The notes under the pieces: generated by a model
What the model was told of the DNA's origin: nothing
Seen by the model: only the letters and a program-made list of their open reading frames with translations
Database searches by the model: none
In this document: positions 56,965 through 64,000 of the stretch, in pieces
Layout of the letters: each line of letters begins with the position of its first letter
How positions within the stretch are numbered: the stretch's first letter is position 1
Assembly (NCBI GenBank): GCA_001602925.1
Contig: LUZT01000013.1
Location: 1 to 64,000 of the forward strand
Source of the DNA: Chlorobiales bacterium Clorobi_01
GTDB lineage: Bacteria; Bacteroidota; Chlorobiia; Chlorobiales; Chlorobiaceae
Reading direction: 5' to 3'
DNA: 64,000 bases
Translations under genes and position numbers: made by a program

Positions 56965-57504
56965 ATGTCAAGAATAGGAAAAATGCCGATCAGGCTTGCC
57001 GATCAGGCTCAGGTCGAGGTCAAGGAGAATATGATCAACGTGACCGGTCCGAAGGGAGCGCTTTCCCAGGCTCTGGTCGATGAGGTTATCGTTTCGGTTG
57101 CCGATGGCGCCGTGACTGTCCAGAGAAAGGACGACAGCAAGCGCGCTCGTGCCATGCACGGACTATACCGGATGCTGGTGAGCAACATGGTCGAGGGTGT
57201 GACCAAAGGGTTCACCCGCAAACTCGAAATGTCCGGCGTCGGTTACCGCGCTGAGCTCAAGGGCGACCTCTTGGCGCTGACCCTCGGATACTCGCACATG
57301 ATCTACTTCCAGGCTCCTGCCGAGATCAAGATCGAGGTGCCGGATCCGACCACCGTTCTTGTCAGCGGTATCGACAAGGCTCTGGTTGGCCAGATCGCCG
57401 CAAAGATTCGCTCCTTCAGGAAACCGGAGCCATATCGCGGCAAGGGTATCAAGTACGAAGGCGAAGTCATCCGCCGCAAGGAAGGCAAGGCTGCCGGCAA
57501 GTAA
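56965..57504 (+). CDS. rplF: 50S ribosomal protein L6
   Basis: 179 residues starting MSRIGKMPIRLADQAQVEV. GVTKGFTRKLEMSGVGYRAE and the C-terminal RKPEPYRGKGIKYEGEVIR are the L6 signatures. It sits near the GTPase centre. Followed by rplR after 59 bases. Confidence 0.97.
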   Translation: MSRIGKMPIRLADQAQVEVKENMINVTGPKGALSQALVDEVIVSVADGAVTVQRKDDSKRARAMHGLYRMLVSNMVEGVTKGFTRKLEMSGVGYRAELKGDLLALTLGYSHMIYFQAPAEIKIEVPDPTTVLVSGIDKALVGQIAAKIRSFRKPEPYRGKGIKYEGEVIRRKEGKAAGK

Positions 57505-57563
57505 GCCGCCGCGCCGCATGAGCGAAACAAGTCAGGTAAAAAACATTTATACGGTTAGAGATA

Positions 57564-57923
57564 ATGAGCCAAGTAGATAAAACTGCCCGCAGGCAGAAAA
57601 TCAAGGCACGCAGCAGGGCTGTCGTGCGTGGCACCCAGGAAAGGCCAAGACTGTGCGTTTTCAGGAGTCTTTCGCAGATCTATGCGCAACTGATCGACGA
57701 CGAGAGCGGCAAGACCCTTATGGCGGCATCGACCATGTCGAAAGAGAATGCCGGGCTTACCGGTACCAAATCCGAGGTGAGTGCAGCGATTGGCAAGCAG
57801 ATTGCCGAGAAGGCTCTTGCACAGGGTATTTCCAGTGTCGTCTTCGACAGAAACGGATTCCGGTATCACGGTCGCATCAAGGCCCTGGCCGACGGCGCCC
57901 GTGAAGCAGGCCTGATCTTTTAA
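57564..57923 (+). CDS. rplR: 50S ribosomal protein L18
   Basis: 119 residues. The basic N-terminus ([20 protein letters not shown]) and [20 protein letters not shown] near the end are characteristic. It binds 5S rRNA with L5. 23 bases before rpsE. Confidence 0.97.
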   Translation: MSQVDKTARRQKIKARSRAVVRGTQERPRLCVFRSLSQIYAQLIDDESGKTLMAASTMSKENAGLTGTKSEVSAAIGKQIAEKALAQGISSVVFDRNGFRYHGRIKALADGAREAGLIF

Positions 57924-57946
57924 AACTTTTCAAAGAGAGAACGTAC

Positions 57947-58465
57947 ATGTCGAAAAAATCTGACAGGAATATCAAGCCCGGTGAGTTGAATCTGAAAGAG
58001 AAGCTGGTGCACATCAACAGGACCGCCAAGGTGGTCAAGGGCGGCAAGCGCTTCGGTTTCAACGCTATTGTGGTTGTCGGTGACAAGGAAGGTCATGTTG
58101 GATACGGGCTCGGAAAAGCGAACGAAGTTCAGGACGCTATTGCCAAGGGCGTAGAGGATGGCAAAAAGAACGTCATCAAGGTGCCGATCGTCAAGGGAAC
58201 CATTCCCCACCCGATCGTCGCCAAATACGGTTCGGCCAAAGTGCTGATGAAGCCGGCGACCCCTGGTACCGGATTGATCGCTGGCGGCGCCGTCAGGGCC
58301 GTGCTTGAAATGGCTGGCATCCATGATATTCTGACCAAGTCTCTCGGCTCCTCCAATCCGCACAACGTGGTCAAGGCGGCTATCAAGGGACTTCAGAGCA
58401 TCTCTGACGCCAACGATGTGGCAGAGCGCCGCTCGAAGAGCCTGAAAGAGGTATTTGAAAGCTAA
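57947..58465 (+). CDS. rpsE: 30S ribosomal protein S5
   Basis: 172 residues. [20 protein letters not shown] and [18 protein letters not shown] are the S5 signatures; [20 protein letters not shown] is the C-terminal domain. It contributes to decoding fidelity and the mRNA entry helicase. Standard length, 18 bases before rpmD. Confidence 0.97.
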   Translation: MSKKSDRNIKPGELNLKEKLVHINRTAKVVKGGKRFGFNAIVVVGDKEGHVGYGLGKANEVQDAIAKGVEDGKKNVIKVPIVKGTIPHPIVAKYGSAKVLMKPATPGTGLIAGGAVRAVLEMAGIHDILTKSLGSSNPHNVVKAAIKGLQSISDANDVAERRSKSLKEVFES

Positions 58466-58483
58466 AAAGGAGACAAGGTGATC

Positions 58484-58669
58484 ATGAGTGAGAAAATGAT
58501 AAAGGTTACCCAGGTGCGCAGCGTTATCGGCGGCACCAAGAAGCAGAAAGACACGATCAAGGCTCTCGGTCTGGGAAGGCCGAACCACAAGGTCGAAATC
58601 AAGGACAACGCCTGCACGAGAGGTCAGATTCGCGTCGTCCAGCACCTTGTCAAGGTTGAAGAGCTTTAA
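58484..58669 (+). CDS. rpmD: 50S ribosomal protein L30
   Basis: 61 residues. IKVTQVRSVIGGTKKQKDTI and LGLGRPNHKVEIKDN are diagnostic. The start is uncertain: AAGGAG at about 58467-58472 is 11 bases before ATG 58484 and 5 before an in-frame GTG at 58478, either of which could be used. Confidence 0.95.
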   Translation: MSEKMIKVTQVRSVIGGTKKQKDTIKALGLGRPNHKVEIKDNACTRGQIRVVQHLVKVEEL

Positions 58670-58702
58670 CAGAATCAATAAAGACAGTCGGGAATCAAAG
58701 CA

Positions 58703-59263
58703 ATGGATTTAAGTTCACTCCGCCCTGCCAAAGGCGCAGTCAAGGCAAGAAAGAGGGTCGGTCGCGGCCCCGGTTCAGGTAATGGTACGACAGCGGGCAA
58801 GGGCAACAAGGGTCAGCAGTCGCGCAGCGGCTACCAGCGTCCGGTCATCGAGGGCGGTCAGATGCCGATCTACCGCAGACTTCCGAAATTCGGTTTCACT
58901 CCTCCCAACCAGAAGGCTGTGGCTTGCGTCAACGTCGCCCAGATTCAGATGTGGATCGAGAAAGGGCTTGTTGGCGAAGAGATCAGCGTGCTCGATCTCA
59001 AGCACCTGTGCAACGCCAGCAACCAGGAGTATTTCAAGGTACTCGGCAACGGTGAGCTTACTTCCGCAGTGACCATCACGGCACACTTCTTCAGCAAGAG
59101 TGCCGAAGAGAAGATCGCCAAGGCTGGCGGCAAGATCGTCAAGGCGTACCGCACCCTCGAAGAGGCTGCCAAGGTCAACGGTCTGCCGTTTGAAGAGGCT
59201 CTTTTGACTCCCAAAGCCAAAGTTGTCAAGGTCAAGAAAGAGAAGAAATCGGTCAAGTCTTGA
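58703..59263 (+). CDS. rplO: 50S ribosomal protein L15
   Basis: 186 residues. LSSLRPAKGAVKARKRVGRG and GSGNGTTAGKGNKGQQSRSG form the glycine-rich N-terminus that threads into the 50S core; MPIYRRLPKFGF follows. A C-terminal extension of about 30 residues (KAKVVKVKKEKKSVKS) goes beyond the E. coli length of 144. Confidence 0.97.
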   Translation: MDLSSLRPAKGAVKARKRVGRGPGSGNGTTAGKGNKGQQSRSGYQRPVIEGGQMPIYRRLPKFGFTPPNQKAVACVNVAQIQMWIEKGLVGEEISVLDLKHLCNASNQEYFKVLGNGELTSAVTITAHFFSKSAEEKIAKAGGKIVKAYRTLEEAAKVNGLPFEEALLTPKAKVVKVKKEKKSVKS

Positions 59264-59281
59264 ATCAGGGAATGAGCTGCC

Positions 59282-60607
59282 ATGAAGCTTACTGAGAGTA
59301 TCAGGAATATCAATAAAATCCCGGAGTTAAGGCAGCGTATACTGTATACCCTCCTGCTTCTGTTTGTTTACAGGCTGGGATCGCATATCACCATCCCAGG
59401 GGTTGACGCCTCTGCGGTAGCGAGTGCAACCACCTCTCATTCCAACGACCTGTTCGGTCTGTTTGACCTGTTTGTCGGAGGCGCGTTCGCTCGCGCCTCG
59501 ATCTTTTCTCTTGGCATCATGCCGTACATCTCGGCCTCCATCATCATCCAGTTGCTTGGCGCGGTGACTCCTTATGTGCAGAAGCTCCAGAAAGAGGGTG
59601 AGGAGGGACGCCAGAAGATCAACCAGTATACTCGCTACGGCACTATTCTTATAGCGCTGCTGCAGGCGTGGGGCGTGAGTGTCAACCTTTCAAGTCCATC
59701 ATCGTTCGGTAAGGTGGTTGTGCCCGATCCGGGTTTTTTCTTTACCATCACCGCGGTCATTATTCTCACTGCCAGCACCGTGTTTGTCATGTGGCTTGGC
59801 GAGCTGATCACGGAACGGGGGATCGGAAACGGCATATCGCTTATCATCATGATCGGTATCCTGGCAAGGTTCCCGGCCTCGCTGGTTGCTGAAGTCCAGT
59901 CGGTTTCGTTTGGCAGCAAGAACTGGATCGTCGAGATCGTTATCATGGCGGTGATGGCGGCCATTGTGGCTATCGTCGTCCTCTTGACCGTCGCCACGAG
60001 AAGGATCCCCGTACAGCACGCCAAACGCGTCGTTGGCCGCAAGGTTTATGGTGGCGGTACGCAGTACATCCCGATGAAGATCAACACGGCGGGCGTCATG
60101 CCGATCATTTTCGCCCAGTCGATCATGTTTCTGCCAAGCACCTTTCTTTCGTTTTTTCCCGAGAGTGAGGCGATGCAGAAAGTTGCGGCGGCATTTGCAT
60201 ATGACTCCTGGTGGTATGCGGGGATCTTCGGTCTGATGATCGTCTTTTTCACCTATTTCTATACAGCCATTGCCTTCAATCCGAAGGAGGTTGCTGATAC
60301 CATGCGCCGTCAGGGTGGTTTCATTCCTGGCGTCCGTCCCGGCAAGAGCACCGAGGAGTTCATCGACAACATCCTGACCCGGATCACGCTTCCGGGGGCC
60401 ATTGCGCTTGCTGTAATCGCAATTTTACCGACTTTTCTGACCAAGTTCGCCAATGTGACTCCCGGGTTCGCCCAGTTTTTCGGTGGTACCAGTCTGCTCA
60501 TCGTCGTCAGCGTGGGACTCGATACGCTTCAGCAGGTCGAGAGTCACTTGATGATGCGTCATTACGACGGATTCATGAAGACGGCCAAGGCGCGCGGACG
60601 CCGGTAA
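59282..60607 (+). CDS. secY: Protein translocase subunit SecY
   Basis: 441 residues with ten membrane segments. The plug-side stretch GSHITIPGVDASAVAS, SIFSLGIMPYISASIIIQLL and GIGNGISLIIMIGI are hallmarks. It forms the Sec channel with SecE and SecG. 18 bases after rplO, 14 before map. Confidence 0.98.
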   Translation: MKLTESIRNINKIPELRQRILYTLLLLFVYRLGSHITIPGVDASAVASATTSHSNDLFGLFDLFVGGAFARASIFSLGIMPYISASIIIQLLGAVTPYVQKLQKEGEEGRQKINQYTRYGTILIALLQAWGVSVNLSSPSSFGKVVVPDPGFFFTITAVIILTASTVFVMWLGELITERGIGNGISLIIMIGILARFPASLVAEVQSVSFGSKNWIVEIVIMAVMAAIVAIVVLLTVATRRIPVQHAKRVVGRKVYGGGTQYIPMKINTAGVMPIIFAQSIMFLPSTFLSFFPESEAMQKVAAAFAYDSWWYAGIFGLMIVFFTYFYTAIAFNPKEVADTMRRQGGFIPGVRPGKSTEEFIDNILTRITLPGAIALAVIAILPTFLTKFANVTPGFAQFFGGTSLLIVVSVGLDTLQQVESHLMMRHYDGFMKTAKARGRR

Positions 60608-60621
60608 GCAAGAGACGGGTC

Positions 60622-61395
60622 ATGATCACCATCAAGAGCGAACGGGAAATAGAACTGATGCGGGAGGCTGGAGGACTGGTCGCCCGCGTGCTTGACATGC
60701 TGGAGAACGAGATTGGGCCCGGCATTTCAACCAAGCGTCTTGACGAGCTTGCCGAGCAGTTCATCAGAGATCATAACGCTGTGCCGAGTTTTCTGAATTA
60801 CGTTCCGAAAGGCGAGTCTGGCGTGACGCCTTATCCGGCGACGCTTTGCGTGTCGATCGATGAGGAGGTTGTTCACGGTGTACCGAGCACGAAGCGCATT
60901 ATTCACGAGGGCGAAATCGTCTCGGTCGATTGCGGAGTATACAAGAGCGGTTACCATGGAGATTCAGCGCGGACGTACATCATCGGCGAGGTCGATCCTG
61001 CGGTGCGGCAACTGGTTGATGTTACTCGTGAGTGTCTTGATCTCGGCATCGAGCAGGCTGTCGAGGGAAACCGTCTGCATGATATTTCGGCAGCGATTGA
61101 AAAGCATGCTCGCTCATTTGGCTACAGTGTGATCGAGAATATGGTTGGCCATGGCATCGGCAGCGAGTTGCATGAAGAACCGGCAGTACCGAATTACGGA
61201 AGACCTCATACCGGGGTGAAGCTTCGTTCCGGTATGACGATGGCCATTGAGCCGATGATCGCGCTCGGGCGTTCCCGCCGTGCGGTCAGCAAGCGGGGCG
61301 CCTGGGCCGCGGTGACCGAGGATGGAAGCTATTCAGCCCATTTTGAGCATACCATCGCCATCGGGAAAGGTCAGGCGGAAATCCTGACGAAGTAA
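60622..61395 (+). CDS. map: Methionine aminopeptidase, type I
   Basis: 257 residues. Metal ligands are visible in [19 protein letters not shown] (two Asp), [13 protein letters not shown] (His), AIEPMIALG (Glu) and HFEHTIAI (Glu). It removes N-terminal Met from new proteins. No N-terminal extension, so type Ia. Placed after secY as in many spc operons. Confidence 0.97.
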   Translation: MITIKSEREIELMREAGGLVARVLDMLENEIGPGISTKRLDELAEQFIRDHNAVPSFLNYVPKGESGVTPYPATLCVSIDEEVVHGVPSTKRIIHEGEIVSVDCGVYKSGYHGDSARTYIIGEVDPAVRQLVDVTRECLDLGIEQAVEGNRLHDISAAIEKHARSFGYSVIENMVGHGIGSELHEEPAVPNYGRPHTGVKLRSGMTMAIEPMIALGRSRRAVSKRGAWAAVTEDGSYSAHFEHTIAIGKGQAEILTK

Positions 61396-61454
61396 CGCAG
61401 GCAGGGCAAGCATCAGAATCATATTATAACGATCAGAAAGCGGAGAGATACACA

Positions 61455-61673
61455 TTGGCCAAGGAAGAATCAATCGAGGTGGAAGGCGAAATTCTTGAAG
61501 CGCTTCCCAATGCACAGTTCAGGGTCAAGCTTGAAAACAGCCTTGAAGTGCTTGCTCACGTTTCGGGCAAGATCAGGATGCACTATATCCGAATCCTTCC
61601 CGGCGACAAGGTCAAGGTTCAGATTTCTCCTTATGACTTGAGCAAAGGCAGGATTACCTACCGGTACAAGTAA
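61455..61673 (+). CDS. infA: Translation initiation factor IF-1
   Basis: 72 residues from TTG 61455 preceded by GGAGAGATACAC. The OB-fold [20 protein letters not shown] and [20 protein letters not shown] are diagnostic. It blocks the A site during initiation. 112 bases precede rpmJ. Confidence 0.97.
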   Translation: MAKEESIEVEGEILEALPNAQFRVKLENSLEVLAHVSGKIRMHYIRILPGDKVKVQISPYDLSKGRITYRYK

Positions 61674-61785
61674 AAAACAGAAATAATCGTCCTTTATCCG
61701 GTTGATTATTAAGGATGTATTTATTACATTACATGCCTTTTCATATTTTGGACAGACCGGACAATCATAGCATGTGGGGTTTACC

Positions 61786-61902
61786 ATGAAAATATATTCG
61801 TCTATCAAAAAACGTTGCGAGCACTGCAGGATTATCAAGCGCAAAGGAAAACGATTTGTGATCTGCAAGGTGAATCCAAGCCACAAGCAGCGCCAGGGGT
61901 GA
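61786..61902 (+). CDS. rpmJ: 50S ribosomal protein L36
   Basis: 38 residues: [20 protein letters not shown] then [18 protein letters not shown]. The zinc ligands C11, C14, C27 and H33 are all present, so it is the zinc-binding form. GGGG lies upstream of ATG 61786. It lies between infA and rpsM, its usual position. Confidence 0.95.
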   Translation: MKIYSSIKKRCEHCRIIKRKGKRFVICKVNPSHKQRQG

Positions 61903-61937
61903 TCTTCAGGAACAATCAACAGATTTGAGAAAAAAAT

Positions 61938-62315
61938 ATGAGGTTAGCTGGGGTTAATTTGCCATTGAACAAGCATGCGGTCATCGGCCTGACCTATGTT
62001 TATGGCATCGGGAAAACATCTGCCAAGAACATACTCGCCAAAGCCGGCATCGCTCCTGAAAAGAAAATCTCCGAGCTGAGTGACGAAGAGGCGCACGCTA
62101 TCAGGGAAATCATCGGTAACGAGTACACGGTCGAGGGTGAAGCTCGCGCTGAGCAGCAGCTCTCCATCAAGCGTCTGATGGATATCGGATGTTACCGTGG
62201 TCTCCGCCACCGCCGTTCACTTCCGGTCCGCGGCCAGCGCACCAGCACCAATGCCCGTACCAGAAAAGGCAAGCGCAAGACGGTTGCCGGCAAGAAGAAG
62301 GCAGGCAAGAAGTAA
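61938..62315 (+). CDS. rpsM: 30S ribosomal protein S13
   Basis: 125 residues. [20 protein letters not shown] and [20 protein letters not shown] mark the protein; the C-terminal basic tail ([16 protein letters not shown]) reaches towards P-site tRNA. 47 bases before rpsK. Confidence 0.97.
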   Translation: MRLAGVNLPLNKHAVIGLTYVYGIGKTSAKNILAKAGIAPEKKISELSDEEAHAIREIIGNEYTVEGEARAEQQLSIKRLMDIGCYRGLRHRRSLPVRGQRTSTNARTRKGKRKTVAGKKKAGKK

Positions 62316-62362
62316 GGCCCGGAGCAATAAAGCAACAAGAGAGATAAAACACCGACAGACTC

Positions 62363-62746
62363 ATGGCAACAGCGAGCAGGAAAAAAAAGAAAGTCAAGGT
62401 TACCCCAGAAGGTACCGTCCATATCAAGGCTTCGTTCAACAACGTCATGGTGACGATTACCGATACACTCGGCAATACGGTCTCATGGTCGAGCGCCGGC
62501 AAGAACGGCTTCAAGGGTTCCAAGAAAAATACCCCGTACGCATCGCAGGTCACTTCCGAGGCGGCTGCCAAGGAGGCGTTTGATCTTGGTATGCGCCACG
62601 TTGATGTGTTCATCAAAGGCCCCGGTGCGGGTCGCGATGCCGCCATCAGGGCGCTTCAGGGCGCGGGTCTGGAGGTTAAGACTATCCGCGATATTACGCC
62701 CCTGCCGCACAACGGTTGCAGGCCGCCCAAGCGCAGAAGGGTCTGA
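62363..62746 (+). CDS. rpsK: 30S ribosomal protein S11
   Basis: 127 residues. [20 protein letters not shown] and [20 protein letters not shown] are the family blocks; [19 protein letters not shown] ends the protein. It lies on the 30S platform. 36 bases before rpsD. Confidence 0.97.
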   Translation: MATASRKKKKVKVTPEGTVHIKASFNNVMVTITDTLGNTVSWSSAGKNGFKGSKKNTPYASQVTSEAAAKEAFDLGMRHVDVFIKGPGAGRDAAIRALQGAGLEVKTIRDITPLPHNGCRPPKRRRV

Positions 62747-62782
62747 CGGTTATTATCAAGAATTATCAATGAAGCAATTGCT

Positions 62783-63394
62783 ATGGCACGATTCAGAGGC
62801 TCAATTACCAAAGTATCACGCAGGTTAGGGATAGCGCTTTCTCCCAAGGCGGAAAAATATCTCGAAAGACGTCCGTATGCTCCCGGCGAGCACGGCCAGT
62901 CCCGCAAGGGCAAAGTGTCGGAATATGCGCTGCAGCTCAGAGAGAAGCAGAAGATGAAATATCTTTATGGCATTCTCGAAAAGCAGTTCAGAAACTATTA
63001 TAAAAAAGCGGTTGCCCAGCGAGGTGTTACCGGTGACAACCTGGTGAAGCTTCTCGAAAGGCGTTTTGATAACGTTGTTTATCGTTGCGGATTTTCTCCG
63101 TCGCGTGCAGGTGCCCGTCAGCTCGTTTCTCACGGTCATCTCCTGATCAACGGTAAGAAGGTCAATATTCCGTCCTATCTCGTTGCCCCCGGCGACCAGA
63201 TCGAGTTCCGTCCGAAAAGCCGCAATCTCGACGCTGTGGCTGATTCGCTGAACAAGGCATCCGAGTCGAGGATTCCCGCATGGATCCAGGTGGACAAAGC
63301 CAACAGAAAAGCCGTATTTCTTGCAGTTCCCGAGCGTGTGGATGTACAGGAGCCCTTTAACGAACAGCTTGTTGTTGAGTTGTACTCCAAGTGA
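62783..63394 (+). CDS. rpsD: 30S ribosomal protein S4
   Basis: 203 residues. The S4 RNA-binding domain is at [20 protein letters not shown] and [19 protein letters not shown]. No N-terminal zinc CXXC is present. In E. coli S4 represses the alpha operon. 29 bases before rpoA. Confidence 0.97.
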   Translation: MARFRGSITKVSRRLGIALSPKAEKYLERRPYAPGEHGQSRKGKVSEYALQLREKQKMKYLYGILEKQFRNYYKKAVAQRGVTGDNLVKLLERRFDNVVYRCGFSPSRAGARQLVSHGHLLINGKKVNIPSYLVAPGDQIEFRPKSRNLDAVADSLNKASESRIPAWIQVDKANRKAVFLAVPERVDVQEPFNEQLVVELYSK

Positions 63395-63423
63395 TTTTTT
63401 TGAATCCTTAAGGTAGCAAGACT

Positions 63424-64000
63424 ATGATATACCAGATGCAGATGCCTGCAAAGATCGATGTGGATGAAACGACCCACACCGGCAGTTTCGGGCGTTTCAT
63501 CGCCCAGCCGCTGGAGAGGGGATACGGAGTTACGCTGGGCAATGCCATGAGAAGGGTTCTGCTGGCCTCTCTTCCCGGAGCAGCAATCACCGGGATCAAA
63601 ATCGATGGGGTTTTTCACGAATTTTCAACGATTGAGGGCGTTCGTGAGGATGTTCCCGAGATTGTGCTGAACCTGAAGAAGGTTCGTTTCAGGTCAAGCT
63701 GCAAGCGCAGTTGCAAAACAACCCTGACGCTTGCCGGGCCGAAAGATTTTGTTGCCGGAGATATCGTAGCCCAGGATGGCGAGTTCGAAGTGCTCAACAA
63801 GGACTTGCATATCGCCACGATCAATTCTGAGGCAACCGTCACCATCGACATCTATGTCGGACGGGGACGCGGTTACGTACCTGCCGAGGAGAATCGTAGC
63901 GAAGGGATGCCGATCGGCTTCATTGCCATCGACTCGATCTTCACTCCGATCAGGAATGTCAAGCTGACTGTCGAGAACACCCGCGTTGGACAGCGTACGG
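63424..64000 (+). CDS. rpoA: RNA polymerase alpha subunit (5' part, runs off window)
   Basis: 192 codons are visible from ATG 63424, preceded by AAGGTAGCAAG. The alpha N-terminal dimerisation domain is evident: [20 protein letters not shown] near residue 40 and [19 protein letters not shown], then [13 protein letters not shown] and [17 protein letters not shown]. The C-terminal domain lies beyond the right edge. Confidence 0.97.
   Translation, partial: MIYQMQMPAKIDVDETTHTGSFGRFIAQPLERGYGVTLGNAMRRVLLASLPGAAITGIKIDGVFHEFSTIEGVREDVPEIVLNLKKVRFRSSCKRSCKTTLTLAGPKDFVAGDIVAQDGEFEVLNKDLHIATINSEATVTIDIYVGRGRGYVPAEENRSEGMPIGFIAIDSIFTPIRNVKLTVENTRVGQRT

Overview
The window is a chromosomal segment of a green sulfur bacterium (Chlorobiaceae; gene content and gene order resemble Chlorobaculum/Chlorobium). 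Four features point there: a dsrTMKJOPVW sulfur-oxidation cluster with its own siroheme genes; an ATP synthase beta/epsilon pair (atpD-atpC) standing apart from any other atp genes; an epsilon subunit of only 88 residues; and a GTP-type PEP carboxykinase. The genus is inferred from remembered synteny and was not computed. Coding regions are GC-rich, with a few clearly AT-richer patches.

Layout. 1-8.0 kb: the distal part of a dsr operon on the + strand. It encodes the DsrMKJOP membrane electron-transfer complex plus DsrV/DsrW for siroheme, the cofactor of dissimilatory sulfite reductase. 8.0-8.9 kb: a decayed gene remnant and an AT-richer secreted protein closed by a strong terminator. 8.97-12.2 kb (- strand): clpS, a peptidase S66 gene, atpC, atpD and tRNA-Thr(CGT). 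12.4-23.7 kb (mostly +): a TlpA/ResA-type thioredoxin, pckG, a FadL-type porin, dodecin (-), a ~1.1 kb gene-poor stretch, a YacP-like NYN protein, chorismate mutase, mltG, pgk, rhomboid protease, a YkvA-like protein and a macrodomain protein.

23.8-28.1 kb is the most accessory-looking region. It holds two adjacent P-loop ATPase genes behind a TATAAT box bracketed by two copies of an operator-like palindrome, with an internal AT-rich segment in the second ATPase. These are followed by an Abi_2 (AbiD/AbiF-like, HEPN-type) gene whose ribosome-binding site and start codon can fold into a hairpin. This is the best candidate for an undescribed defence or stress module.

28.3-32.5 kb: a SYLF-domain protein, gatB, xseB (-), obgE, an ArgA-like acetyltransferase and HPr. 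32.5-41.4 kb: seven overlapping genes for cell-surface polysaccharide assembly (glycosyltransferases, a methyltransferase, a flippase and a YfhO-like membrane protein). 41.5-44.6 kb: corA, a UPF0114 protein (-), a 0.77 kb gap and an Sfp-type phosphopantetheinyl transferase (-).

45.0-64 kb: the str operon (rpsL-rpsG-fusA-tuf), a terminator, then the complete S10-spc-alpha series from rpsJ into rpoA, which runs off the window. A tRNA-Gly(TCC) gene sits between rplN and rplX. The short rpmJ gene (38 codons) lies between infA and rpsM.
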